A program made the position numbers and the translations under genes. This document shows, piece after piece, positions 7,537 through 15,936 of a DNA stretch of 64,000 bases (its first letter is position 1; every line of letters begins with the position of its first letter). The DNA is taken from positions 96,134 through 160,133 of the forward strand of contig PBYE01000032.1 of assembly GCA_002729495.1 (NCBI GenBank). The letters are read 5' to 3'. A model generated the notes under the pieces. The model did no database searches. It was not told the origin of the DNA and worked only from the letters and a program-made list of their open reading frames with translations. Source of the DNA: Chromatiales bacterium (GTDB lineage Bacteria > Pseudomonadota > Gammaproteobacteria > Steroidobacterales > GCA-2729495).

Positions 7537-7830
7537 CTATAATAAATAGATTCGCTGTAGGAGCGGCTTTAGCCGCGAACCCGCAGTCCGAAATCGTAGT
7601 GTTGATTGCTGCCTCGGTTTATCCGGGCCCACGCCATATAGGGTTTCCGCTACCGGCAATAATTAGAAACAACGGCAGGTTCGCGGCTAAAGCCGACTCC
7701 TACAAGAAGGTTTCCATACCTCATATAATATCTGGTCATAAGGCATTGCGGTTAGTCAAAACTGCCTGTAACCTTGCGCGTCCCATGCAGGGCGGAAACC
7801 GCCTCCACATATATATTTTAGAGTGCAGCA
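7537..7830. other. intergenic stretch before rpoZ with REP-like sequences
   Basis: No gene seen. The stretch is mostly a repeat doublet (7556-7704, listed separately). The last 120 bases before rpoZ show no clear promoter pair that I would defend. The rpoZ ATG at 7831 is preceded by GAGTGCAGCA, giving a weak GAG-type ribosome binding site. Confidence 0.4.
7556..7704. repeat. REP-like palindromic doublet
   Basis: The sequence TGTAGGAGCGGCTTTAGCCG (from 7556) reads on into CGAACC. Its near-perfect inverse GGTTCGCGGCTAAAGCCG occurs at 7678 and continues to ACTCCTACA at 7704. The two face each other across about 97 bases. Each unit has an internal CGGCT-TT-AGCCG palindrome. Such GTAGGAGCGGCTTTAGCCGC units are a well-known class of dispersed extragenic palindromes in Pseudomonas- and Xanthomonas-like genomes, usually mobilised in trans by a RAYT-type transposase. 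None is encoded in this window. Confidence 0.8.
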
Positions 7831-8436
7831 ATGGCCAGAATTACTGTAGAAGACTGTCTCAAGAAAATCGACAACCAGTTCGATCTCGTCATGACGGCTG
7901 CCAAACGGGCTCGTCGTCTCGCTAATGGCGCAGACCCGCTCGTGGAGCTTGAAAACGACAAGCCAACCGTAGTCGCGTTGCGTGAAATTGCCGAAGGTCT
8001 TATCAACGAAGAAATTCTTGCTGAAATGACACAGCCGGAAGAAGATATCCTGAGCAGCGAAGAAGCGGAAGAACTGCTGGCCAGTACACCCATGCCCGGT
8101 ATGGAAGGCACATCGATTACGGCATCGCCGGTTTTACAGGGCTCCTTGGCCAGGCAACCTGCTGTCAAAGAAACTCCGGCGGCACCTGAATCAGAACCCG
8201 AAGCTCCTGCTGCACCGACTATTGACGAAGAAATGGCCGCACTGCTGGCCGGCACTGCTTTGCCCGAGCCGGAAGCGTCGGCAGAACCCACACCCCTGGA
8301 AACAGCACCGGCAGAAACCGAAGATGGGCCTGCTGCAATAGAACCGGATCCTGCACCGGCAGAAACCGAAGATGGGCCTGCTGCAATAGAACCGGATCCT
8401 GCACCGGCAGACGACGAAGATAAGCCCGGGTTTTGA
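7831..8436 (+). CDS. rpoZ: DNA-directed RNA polymerase omega subunit with long acidic tail
   Basis: The first 70 or so residues are a normal omega subunit: [31 protein letters not shown] and [17 protein letters not shown]. Omega helps assemble the beta' subunit and is part of the (p)ppGpp site of RNA polymerase. The usual length is 80-100 residues; this one has 201. The extra C-terminal part is rich in Glu, Pro, Ala and Asp and probably disordered. It includes a 16-residue unit ([16 protein letters not shown]) repeated twice exactly, encoded by a perfect 48-base tandem repeat at 8305-8400. The stop codon at 8434 is also the first base of the right arm of the inverted repeat, so the end of the gene may have been set by that insertion. 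It lies between gmk and spoT as in most relatives. Confidence 0.92.
   Translation: MARITVEDCLKKIDNQFDLVMTAAKRARRLANGADPLVELENDKPTVVALREIAEGLINEEILAEMTQPEEDILSSEEAEELLASTPMPGMEGTSITASPVLQGSLARQPAVKETPAAPESEPEAPAAPTIDEEMAALLAGTALPEPEASAEPTPLETAPAETEDGPAAIEPDPAPAETEDGPAAIEPDPAPADDEDKPGF
8305..8400 (+). repeat. tandem repeat, 2 x 48 bases, inside rpoZ
   Basis: Two identical 48-base units (8305-8352 and 8353-8400), starting GCACCGGCAGAAACCGAAGA, followed by 11 bases of a third. In frame, each gives 16 residues of acidic Pro/Ala/Glu sequence. The perfect identity points to recent slippage or unequal exchange, so copy number may vary among strains. Confidence 0.92.
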
Positions 8437-8622
8437 CTGACGGCAGCCTTTGCGGCGGCAGAAAAAATCAGTGACGTGCAGGACGCACTAATGTCGCGGA
8501 GCGCATGGATGCGCGGGAGCGACAAAGGCCAGAAGCCGGAAGGGACATCGGAGCAAGCGCTGCTTGCGGAGATGGGTATCGGTTGCAGCCGCTCGGGCCT
8601 GGTCGGGCAATGCTTTAACCTG
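8434..8622 (-). repeat. right arm of the inverted repeat flanking rpoZ
   Basis: Reverse complement of 7276-7413 with an additional internal block. It starts exactly at the rpoZ stop codon. It includes, on the minus strand, a gmk-tail-like string (QVKALPDQA) in which the stop codon TGA of gmk reads CGA. The internal block at 8471-8520 contains a GCGCATCCATGCGCTCCGCG-type unit related to the dispersed repeat at 27056 and 43278. Confidence 0.75.
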
Positions 8623-8858
8623 CCATAGCGTCCCGCGATCGGGCGCAGCGTAACGATCCCACATTATGCTCAATCGGACGGATTTTCCGCCCGGCAAGCG
8701 CCTGCGTGCGGCGCATTCCTTTATACTGGTTTAAAAACGTGGCATTAAATGACGACAGCCTTTCAGGCGGCAAAAATACACCTGAAAGGCTAGAAGTCGG
8801 AATTTATTTCGAAGAATCATATTGATTCGTAGATAGCCGCGTTCCAAGGCCAACCGCG
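8623..8858. other. rest of the rpoZ-spoT spacer, with an 11-bp hairpin
   Basis: No gene seen. A perfect 11-bp stem, AGCCTTTCAGG (8757-8767) with CCTGAAAGGCT (8781-8791) and a 13-base loop, stands 67 bases before spoT. The sequence GACGACAGCCTTT around its left arm is related to GACGGCAGCCTTT in the flanking inverted repeat, so it may be another copy of the same small element. It has no U-run, so a terminator role is doubtful. Confidence 0.5.
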
Positions 8859-11012
8859 ATGGAATACGCTGCGACGCTTCGTGACAAATTGCCGCCTACC
8901 CTGCGGGGCGTCGGATTACGGCGCCTGAATGCCAAACTCGAATACCTGACTGACGAACAGCGCGCCAAGGTAGAACGGGCCTTTGAATTCGGCACCCGGG
9001 CTCATACCGGCCAGACCCGCGCCAGCGGCCGCCCCTACATCAGCCACCCGGTAGCGGTGGCCGCGATTGTTGCCGAACTCCGCCTGGATGTGGAAAGTAT
9101 CTGCGCAGCGATTCTTCACGACGTTATTGAAGACACCGTTATCGATGTCGAACAGATTCGTGAAGAGTTTGGTGACGACGTGGCTAACATCGTGGACGGC
9201 GTGAGCAAGCTGGATCAGCTAAGTTTCACCAGCCGCGGCGAAGCCCAGGTCGAAAGCTTCCGTAAGATGATGCTGGCGATGGTCGAGGACATACGCGTTA
9301 TCCTCGTGAAGCTCGCAGACCGTCTGCACAACATGCGCACCCTTGAGGCACTGGGCCCGGACAAACGCGTCAGAATCGCCAGGGAAACCCTGGAGATCTA
9401 TGCGCCAATTGCCAATCGCCTCGGTATCAACTGGCTAAAGATCGAGCTAGAGGATCTTGGCTTTCGTAGTGCGTACCCGTTCCGTGCCCGGGTAATCGAC
9501 AGCACACTTCAGAAGGCGAAGGGTAATCAGCGCCAGATAGTCAAGCGCATTTCGGACCGGCTGCGTAAGTCGATGCGCGATGTTGGTATCAACGGCAGCG
9601 TACAAGGCCGCCAGAAACATTTGTACAGCATCTACAGAAAGATGCTGCGTAAAAAATTGCCGCTGAGCGAAATCGTGGACGTGTTCGGGTTCCGGATAAT
9701 CGTTGAAGACCCGGATGACTGTTATCGCACGCTCGGCATCGTGCACCAGAACTATAAACCCATGCCCGGCCGCTTCAAAGATTACGTGGCGATACCGCGG
9801 CAAAACGGTTACCAGTCACTTCATACAACGCTGTTTGGCCCTAACGGCATTCCGGTTGAGGTCCAGATACGTACGGGCGAGATGCAACGCGTTGCCGAGA
9901 GTGGTGTGGCAGCGCACTGGAATTACAAAGCAGTTGACCACAGCCTGATCTCACCCCAGGTGAAAGCACGTGACTGGTTGACGTCGATCAGCGAAATGCA
10001 GACGACAGCGAACTCGGAAGAGTTCATGGAAAACGTCAAGGTCGATCTGTTTCCCGACAAGGTGTATGTATTTACGCCCAAGGGTGAAATCCTGCGCCTG
10101 CCGCGCGGCGCGACCTGTGTCGATTTCGCTTATGCAGTACATACCGATGTCGGCAACCGCTGCGTATCGGCCAAGCTTGACCGGAGGCTCGAACCGTTAC
10201 GCACACCACTGAAGAATGGCCAGACTGTCCAGATCATTACCTCGCGGCGCGCGCATCCTAATCCGACCTGGGTAAACTTCGTTGTCACCGCCAAGGCGCG
10301 ACACAGTATTCGGCAATACCTGAAAAACCTGCGTCGGGATGAAGCCATTGAGTTGGGCCGTCGCCTGCTCGTGCAGGCGCTGCGCGCGCAGGGCACCAGC
10401 TTGCGCCGTATCAGCCGCAAACGGTTGAACAACCTGCTTGCCGAGTTCAAACTCGGCAAGCAGGTTGACCTGTATGAGCAACTCGGTCTGGGTGAACGAC
10501 TGGCGCCCGTCGTGGCGCAATTACTGCTGCAGGATTCGGGCCAGGAACCGGGCGAACAAGGCAAGCCCTCCAAGATTACGATTGCGGGCACCGAAGGCCT
10601 GGTCGTGAGTTATGGTCGTTGCTGTCACCCTATACCCGGCGATGAAATCATGGGGTACCTGAGCAGTGGCCGGGGTGTCGTTATACATCGCGATATTTGC
10701 GGCAACGTACACCAGTTCAGCAAACAACCGGGCAAATGGCTGGCAGTCGAGTGGGAACCCGATATCAATCGCGACTTCTCGGTCGAGTTGCGTATAGAAA
10801 TGGCCAACCGGCCCGGCTCCCTGGCAGAAGTCGCTCTGCAAATAGCCGAGGCTAGTTCAAATATCGAACAGGTATCCGTCAGCGAAGATAATGATGACTT
10901 CGCAGAAATGATGTTTTTGATTCTTGTCCATGACCGGGTACACCTGGCGCGGGTACTAAGACGCATACGAGTTATGGGTAATGTTAAGCGCGTCGCACGA
11001 ATCTGCGCCTGA
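8859..11012 (+). CDS. spoT: bifunctional (p)ppGpp synthetase/hydrolase
   Basis: A 717-residue long RelA/SpoT homologue that makes and degrades the alarmone (p)ppGpp. An N-terminal HD hydrolase domain is intact, with SHPVAV near 62 and the H87-D88 pair in AILHDVIEDT. The synthetase domain is recognised by YRKMLRKK near 260 and RFKDYVAIPRQNGYQSLHTT at about 305-324, then VEVQIRTGEMQRVAESG. A TGS domain (KVYVFTPKGEILRLPRGATC) lies at about 401-461, and a C-terminal ACT domain starts with FSVELRIEMANRPGSLAEVA. With both HD and synthetase motifs present, it is the SpoT/Rel type, not synthetase-only RelA. It is followed 9 bases later by ridA and then recG. Confidence 0.95.
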   Translation: MEYAATLRDKLPPTLRGVGLRRLNAKLEYLTDEQRAKVERAFEFGTRAHTGQTRASGRPYISHPVAVAAIVAELRLDVESICAAILHDVIEDTVIDVEQIREEFGDDVANIVDGVSKLDQLSFTSRGEAQVESFRKMMLAMVEDIRVILVKLADRLHNMRTLEALGPDKRVRIARETLEIYAPIANRLGINWLKIELEDLGFRSAYPFRARVIDSTLQKAKGNQRQIVKRISDRLRKSMRDVGINGSVQGRQKHLYSIYRKMLRKKLPLSEIVDVFGFRIIVEDPDDCYRTLGIVHQNYKPMPGRFKDYVAIPRQNGYQSLHTTLFGPNGIPVEVQIRTGEMQRVAESGVAAHWNYKAVDHSLISPQVKARDWLTSISEMQTTANSEEFMENVKVDLFPDKVYVFTPKGEILRLPRGATCVDFAYAVHTDVGNRCVSAKLDRRLEPLRTPLKNGQTVQIITSRRAHPNPTWVNFVVTAKARHSIRQYLKNLRRDEAIELGRRLLVQALRAQGTSLRRISRKRLNNLLAEFKLGKQVDLYEQLGLGERLAPVVAQLLLQDSGQEPGEQGKPSKITIAGTEGLVVSYGRCCHPIPGDEIMGYLSSGRGVVIHRDICGNVHQFSKQPGKWLAVEWEPDINRDFSVELRIEMANRPGSLAEVALQIAEASSNIEQVSVSEDNDDFAEMMFLILVHDRVHLARVLRRIRVMGNVKRVARICA

Positions 11013-11021
11013 AAAAACCAG

Positions 11022-11402
11022 ATGACAAAACAAGCTATACACACTGATGCAGCGCCTGCTGCCATCGGCCCTTACTCCCAGGCGATCCGCCACAACGACA
11101 CGGTGTATGTATCCGGCCAGATTCCCCTCGACCCGGCGACGGGTGAACTGGTAGACGGCGGCATAAATACACAAGTAAGGCAGGTCTTCGAGAACCTTAA
11201 AGCCGTTGCGGAAGCCTCGGGCAGCGATTTATCGCGGGCGCTGAAGGTCACGGTATTTCTTACCGACCTCGGTCACTTTGGCCAGGTGAACGAAATAATG
11301 GCGGAGTACTTTGCGGAGCCTTACCCGGCGCGTGCTGCAATTGAGGTAAGTGCTTTACCTAAAGGCGCCGAAGTCGAAGCTGATGCTGTACTGTCAGTCT
11401 GA
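11022..11402 (+). CDS. ridA: RidA family reactive intermediate/imine deaminase
   Basis: A 126-residue YjgF/YER057c/UK114 protein. RidA hydrolyses the reactive enamine/imine products of PLP enzymes such as threonine dehydratase, protecting branched-chain amino acid synthesis and other PLP enzymes. Family features are [21 protein letters not shown] near the start, SGQIPLDP, and the signature [18 protein letters not shown] that carries the substrate-binding arginine and a glutamate near the end. It usually works as a homotrimer in the cytosol. It is 9 bases behind spoT and 9 bases before recG, so co-transcription is very likely. Confidence 0.93.
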   Translation: MTKQAIHTDAAPAAIGPYSQAIRHNDTVYVSGQIPLDPATGELVDGGINTQVRQVFENLKAVAEASGSDLSRALKVTVFLTDLGHFGQVNEIMAEYFAEPYPARAAIEVSALPKGAEVEADAVLSV

Positions 11403-11411
11403 AAAGCCTGC

Positions 11412-13532
11412 GTGAACAGGCCCGCCAAAGCACCGGCTAACAAGTCCATTCGGGAGCTTGCCCCGAATACCCTTATGCATTTGACGGACCTGCGCGGTGT
11501 GGGGCCTTCTTTAGCCGAAAAACTTGATCGGCTCAACGTACACAAACCTGAAGACCTTCTGTTTGTGCTGCCCATGCGCTACGAAGATCGTACCCGGCTA
11601 GTCCCTATTGGCGGACTTGTGCCGGGCCAGCGTGCGGTTGTCGAAGCGGAAATCGAATTGACCGAAGTTATATATCGACGACGACGCAGTTTGCTTTGCC
11701 GTGTGTGCGACGGCACCGGGTCCCTGACATTACGATTCTTCTATTTTTCCCGTTCACAGCAACAGGGTCTTGCGCGAGGTAAACGCTTGCGCTGTTACGG
11801 CGAAGTGCGCAAAGGATCGGGCGGCCTCGAAATTATTCACCCGGAGTACCGGGTGCTGCGTGACGACGACATGAAGCCGCTTGACGAGCACCTGACCCCC
11901 ATTTACCCGACGACCGAGGGCATACAGCAGGGACGGTTGCGTAATCTCATCGGGCAGGTACTGGACAGCGAACCCGATAACATCAGCGACTGGCTCCCGG
12001 ATGCGCTGGTAAATGAGCACAATTTGCCGCCGCTCTGGGAAGCCATCCGCTACCTGCACCGACCTCCGCCGGATGCAGAAATCGAGGAGCTGGCTGCAGG
12101 CCGGCATCCGTGCCAGCAACGCCTGGCCATGGAAGAAATACTCGCGCATCACCTGAGCCTCAGGAAGATTCGCCGACGTGCCGCAACCCTGGATTCCGAG
12201 TCATTGCAAAGCAGGGACGACTTGTGCGAACGCTTTATCAGTCGCCTTGGTTTTGAACTCACCGGTGACCAGCTAAAAGTACTGCAAACTATTCGTGCGG
12301 ACCTGGCAAAAACTCATCCAATGATGCGTCTGCTGCAAGGCGATGTTGGTTGCGGAAAAACCGCTGTGGCCGCCGCCGCGGCACTACATGCCGTCAGCGC
12401 AGGCTCGCAGGTTGCGATTATGGCGCCCACCGAATTGCTGGCCGAACAGCATCGCGACAATTTCATGCGCTGGTTTGCGCCACTGGATGTGCCTGTAAGC
12501 TGGCTTTCCGGCGCACTGAAAACCCGCCAGCGTCAGCAGGCCTATGAAGCGATTGCGACCGGTAAAGCGCGAGTCATTGTCGGTACGCACGCATTGTTCC
12601 AGGAAGGCCTTGAATACGAGAAACTCGGACTCGTTATCGTCGATGAACAGCACCGTTTTGGTGTCCATCAGCGCCTGAGCCTCATGGAAAAAGGCGCCAG
12701 CGGTGCACATCGCCCGCATCAACTGGTTATGACGGCCACACCGATACCACGCACATTGGCGATGACCATGTATGCCGATCTTGATGTTTCGGTTATTCGT
12801 GAAATGCCCCCCGGCAGACAGCCCGTGCAAACGGTCGCCCTGTCAGAAAACCGGCGTGCAGAAGTTATTGAACGGGTACGCACGGCATGCGACTCAGGTC
12901 AGCGAGCGTACTGGGTGTGTCCCCTGATCGAAGAATCCGAGGCACTGGATTACCAGGATGCAGAATCAACTCATGCAATGCTAACCGAAGCACTCGCCGG
13001 TATGTCGGTCGGCCTGATTCACGGACGTATGAAAAATGATGAAAAAGAACTGGTCATGAAGGCTTTCGCGACGGGGAATTTACAGGTGCTGGTAGCGACG
13101 ACGGTCATCGAGGTGGGCGTGGACGTACCCGAAGCGACACTGATGATTATCGAAAATGCCGAGCGCATGGGCCTGGCACAACTACACCAGTTACGCGGTC
13201 GGGTTGGCCGCGGCCAGGAACTCAGTGCATGTGTCCTTCTCTATCGCGGACCGCTTTCCGAACATGCCCGCCAGCGTCTTGGCGTACTGCGCGACACAAG
13301 CGATGGTTTTGTAGTTGCCCGGAAAGATCTCGAACTAAGGGGCCCGGGGGAGGTCCTCGGCAAGCGCCAGACCGGGCTGATGCAGATGCGAATCGCGGAC
13401 CTGATTAGGGATACGGGGCTTCTGCCGCAGGTGCAGGCAATGGCGGAAACGCTGCTGGACCAGCATCCCGGAGCTGCGACAGCAATCATGCAGCGCTGGA
13501 TTGGAGCGGCATCGGAATATGGCAATGTCTGA
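11412..13532 (+). CDS. recG: ATP-dependent DNA helicase RecG
   Basis: A 706-residue superfamily 2 helicase that remodels stalled forks and branch-migrates Holliday junctions. The N-terminal wedge/OB domain starts with LRGVGPSLAEKLDRLNV near residues 22-38. The helicase core shows Walker A LLQGDVGCGKTAVA, MAPTELLAEQH, the DEQH box in IVDEQHRFGVHQR, TATPIPRTLAM (motif III), and the C-terminal VIEVGVDVPEATLM and HQLRGRVGRG (motifs V and VI). The start is a GTG at 11412, 9 bases after the ridA stop. Position after spoT matches relatives, where recG ends this operon. Confidence 0.96.
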   Translation: MNRPAKAPANKSIRELAPNTLMHLTDLRGVGPSLAEKLDRLNVHKPEDLLFVLPMRYEDRTRLVPIGGLVPGQRAVVEAEIELTEVIYRRRRSLLCRVCDGTGSLTLRFFYFSRSQQQGLARGKRLRCYGEVRKGSGGLEIIHPEYRVLRDDDMKPLDEHLTPIYPTTEGIQQGRLRNLIGQVLDSEPDNISDWLPDALVNEHNLPPLWEAIRYLHRPPPDAEIEELAAGRHPCQQRLAMEEILAHHLSLRKIRRRAATLDSESLQSRDDLCERFISRLGFELTGDQLKVLQTIRADLAKTHPMMRLLQGDVGCGKTAVAAAAALHAVSAGSQVAIMAPTELLAEQHRDNFMRWFAPLDVPVSWLSGALKTRQRQQAYEAIATGKARVIVGTHALFQEGLEYEKLGLVIVDEQHRFGVHQRLSLMEKGASGAHRPHQLVMTATPIPRTLAMTMYADLDVSVIREMPPGRQPVQTVALSENRRAEVIERVRTACDSGQRAYWVCPLIEESEALDYQDAESTHAMLTEALAGMSVGLIHGRMKNDEKELVMKAFATGNLQVLVATTVIEVGVDVPEATLMIIENAERMGLAQLHQLRGRVGRGQELSACVLLYRGPLSEHARQRLGVLRDTSDGFVVARKDLELRGPGEVLGKRQTGLMQMRIADLIRDTGLLPQVQAMAETLLDQHPGAATAIMQRWIGAASEYGNV

Positions 13533-13607
13533 GCCTCTGCGGGTGTGCCACCCTGAGCGACTGAATCGGGTAGACTTTTACGCCTGATAACAACAAAGGT
13601 ACGCCGA

Positions 13608-14156
13608 ATGTCGGCACGGGAACCTCATACTGGCGACACCATGCTCTGGCACCGCGAACCGGAACAAACCGGTTTAAAGCCCAAACCGGTGCTGCGAGGC
13701 TGGCTCCAGGAAACCGGTCTGCTGACCGCACGACTGCGTCGCTTGTGCGCAAGTGATTTTTGTCTCGAGGTTCTGGATTCAAATGCCAACCCGGATGAGC
13801 AGCCCGGACATGATTTTCAGCGACGCGTAATTCTTCATTGTGGCAAACAGGCCTGTATCTATGCAGAAACTGTGATTCCTGCCGCGACGGCCGCAATGCA
13901 CCCCTGGCTGAGCGAACTTGGTGACGAACCGCTCGGAGAACGCCTGCAAACACTACCGGAGGTAAGCCGCAGTGAATTTCGTTATGCGTTGCTCACCGCT
14001 GATAATTTGCCGTGCGACTTAGCGGATCTGCATCAAACACCGCTTTGGGCTCGCCAGTCCGATTTCCATATCAGCGATGCGTCGCTAACGGTTACTGAAG
14101 TTTTTTTACCCGGTGTAGTCGACAACGAAGACCGCCGCATTAAACTTACGGACTAA
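13608..14156 (+). CDS. ubiC: chorismate--pyruvate lyase
   Basis: A 182-residue protein matching UbiC, which cleaves chorismate to 4-hydroxybenzoate and pyruvate, the first committed step of ubiquinone synthesis. The pattern LRGWLQETGLLTARLRRLC near the N-terminus, an arginine in the middle (FQRRVILHCG), AETVIPA, and the C-terminal LWARQSDFHI....L.VTEVFLP fit the family. It is followed 44 bases later by ubiA, whose enzyme uses its product. AAAGG lies about 9 bases before the ATG. Sequence is poorly conserved in this family, so the partner ubiA adds much of the confidence. Confidence 0.9.
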   Translation: MSAREPHTGDTMLWHREPEQTGLKPKPVLRGWLQETGLLTARLRRLCASDFCLEVLDSNANPDEQPGHDFQRRVILHCGKQACIYAETVIPAATAAMHPWLSELGDEPLGERLQTLPEVSRSEFRYALLTADNLPCDLADLHQTPLWARQSDFHISDASLTVTEVFLPGVVDNEDRRIKLTD

Positions 14157-14200
14157 TCCGTTAGTGACAATCCGCTTATGACAATGAGTTGCGCATTCGG

Positions 14201-15103
14201 ATGAACCAACAGTCGCTTCCAGTTGTTTCAAGTGTACTTGGTGAGTTAGGTCAGCAACTTCACCACTATGCACACCTGATGCGCCTGCACAAGCCTATCG
14301 GTATCTGGCTATTATTGTGGCCAACGCTGTGGGCTCTCTGGGTCGCGGGAAATGGTTCGCCCGACTCCTGGGTATTTACCGTATTTGTCCTTGGTGTAAT
14401 CATCATGCGGAGTGCTGGTTGTGTAATTAACGACTATGCCGACCGGAATTTTGATGGTCGTGTTTCACGCACCAGGGACCGGCCGATAGTTGCGGGCAAT
14501 GTCACCCCGACCGAAGCACTCTTACTGTTCGCCGCATTGTCCATGATGGCTATAGGCCTCGTTCTGACCCTGGACACCTACACCCAGATGCTGGCCTTAG
14601 TCGCTGCGTTACTTACAGTGGTGTACCCATTCTGCAAGCGCTTTTTCGTCGCGCCACAACTGGTACTCGGGACAGCCTATGGCTGGAGCATACCGATGGC
14701 ATTCGCTGCTCAGACGGGCACTGTGCCCAAACTTGCCTGGCTCATGTGGATAGGTGTTGTTGTCTGGGCGATGGTTTACGACACCATGTATGCGATGGTT
14801 GATCGCGAGGATGACCGGAAACTTGGAATCATGTCGACGGCTATTTTGTTTGGTCAGGCCGACGTGTTTATTGTGAGCCTGCTGCAGTTTATTTTCCTTG
14901 TGTCATTATTTTTGAGTGGCGAAGTTGCAGGGCTTGGTATGTGGTATCGACTCAGTTTATTAATTGTTGCTTTACTGATGCTGTACCAGTTTGCACTGAT
15001 TCGGAAACGTGAGCCTATAAAATGTTTTTATGCCTTTCTGAACAATCACTACATCGGCATTACAGTTTTTGCAGGAATCCTTCTAAGTTACACCTTCGAC
15101 TGA
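14201..15103 (+). CDS. ubiA: 4-hydroxybenzoate polyprenyltransferase
   Basis: A 300-residue integral membrane prenyltransferase that attaches the polyprenyl tail to 4-hydroxybenzoate. Two aspartate-rich motifs that bind the prenyl diphosphate through magnesium are present: NDYADRNFD in the first half and DREDDRKLG in the second. Eight or nine hydrophobic segments are visible, such as IGIWLLLWPTLWALWVAG and the C-terminal ITVFAGILLSYTF. I use the ATG at 14201; a TTG at 14189 would add four residues. Neither has a good ribosome binding site. Operon with ubiC. Confidence 0.94.
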   Translation: MNQQSLPVVSSVLGELGQQLHHYAHLMRLHKPIGIWLLLWPTLWALWVAGNGSPDSWVFTVFVLGVIIMRSAGCVINDYADRNFDGRVSRTRDRPIVAGNVTPTEALLLFAALSMMAIGLVLTLDTYTQMLALVAALLTVVYPFCKRFFVAPQLVLGTAYGWSIPMAFAAQTGTVPKLAWLMWIGVVVWAMVYDTMYAMVDREDDRKLGIMSTAILFGQADVFIVSLLQFIFLVSLFLSGEVAGLGMWYRLSLLIVALLMLYQFALIRKREPIKCFYAFLNNHYIGITVFAGILLSYTFD

Positions 15104-15107
15104 CACA

Positions 15108-15821
15108 TCAATTATTTGTACGAGCAACAGCCCAGACCTGAACTTCGGCGGCACCCTTATTTTTCAGTATGCGAGCCAGTTCGCGAACGGTTGATGCCGT
15201 CGTAATAACGTCATCTACCAGGGCGATACGCCTGCCGGCAACATTGCCCCGTACGCGGAATGCGCCACTCAGGTTCCGGAGTCGCACAGCACGACTTAAC
15301 GATGTTTGTGGTGGGGTATTGCGCACGCGCAGCACTTGCGTGGTTTCTACCGGAACGGACAGGTCATACCCCAGCCGGCAAGCAATCTGCTCCGCCTGGT
15401 TGTAAGTACGCAGCGCTTGCCGCCATCGGTGCATCGGGACCGGTATCAGCAATGCAGGTTTTTCCAGGCCGCCGCTCGCAAGGGCCTCACTAATACGAAT
15501 GGCCAGTAGTTCACCAAGCACCCGGGCATATGCGAGATTGCGACGGTATTTAAGTCCGGTAACCAGGCGATCGACCGGGTATTCGTAGACGAGGGCAGCG
15601 ATGCAATGATCGATGTCCGTGGGCGCGCGTATACAGGCTCCACACAATAGCGCGCCGGTTGATGTCAGCGGCAGGGCGCATTGATGGCAACTGCGCCCGA
15701 GCCAGGGCAGATCGTTGATGCAGTCCGCGCAGATATCCATGCCATGCGCGGTGCCCCGGCACAACACGCAACGCCAGGGCGAGATAGCTGTCAGCAGCCT
15801 GTCAACCAGATTAGCAGTCAT
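15108..15821 (-). CDS. comF: ComF family protein (phosphoribosyltransferase fold)
   Basis: A 237-residue ComF/GntX-type protein. The N-terminal third has four CxxC pairs (CVLC, CADC, CHQC, CGAC), a likely zinc module. The C-terminal half is a PRTase fold with the PRPP-binding loop ALVDDVITTAST and an earlier NQAEQIACRL segment. Related proteins help DNA uptake during natural competence or growth on DNA as carbon source; the exact reaction is unknown. It is convergent with ubiA, with only 4 bases between the stops, and divergent from bioB, a neighbour relation common in gammaproteobacteria. Confidence 0.92.
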   Translation of the reverse strand: MTANLVDRLLTAISPWRCVLCRGTAHGMDICADCINDLPWLGRSCHQCALPLTSTGALLCGACIRAPTDIDHCIAALVYEYPVDRLVTGLKYRRNLAYARVLGELLAIRISEALASGGLEKPALLIPVPMHRWRQALRTYNQAEQIACRLGYDLSVPVETTQVLRVRNTPPQTSLSRAVRLRNLSGAFRVRGNVAGRRIALVDDVITTASTVRELARILKNKGAAEVQVWAVARTNN

Positions 15822-15936
15822 GGGTTGACAGCCATGGGGAGCCTTTTGATACTTGCCATCCAGCCTGGTTCATGGCTCCAGTCTGGTGCAGCCGGCAGGG
15901 CCGGCCCAAGCTTCTAAACTGACAGGAAACGCAACT

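Noticed and set aside
13486-13953. 155-codon minus-strand frame over recG end and ubiC
   Set aside because: Antisense to ubiC, which has family motifs and pairs with ubiA.
15822-15936. BirA operator before bioB
   Set aside because: No TTGTAAACC/GGTTGACAA-type dyad with correct spacing; only an isolated GGTTGACA.
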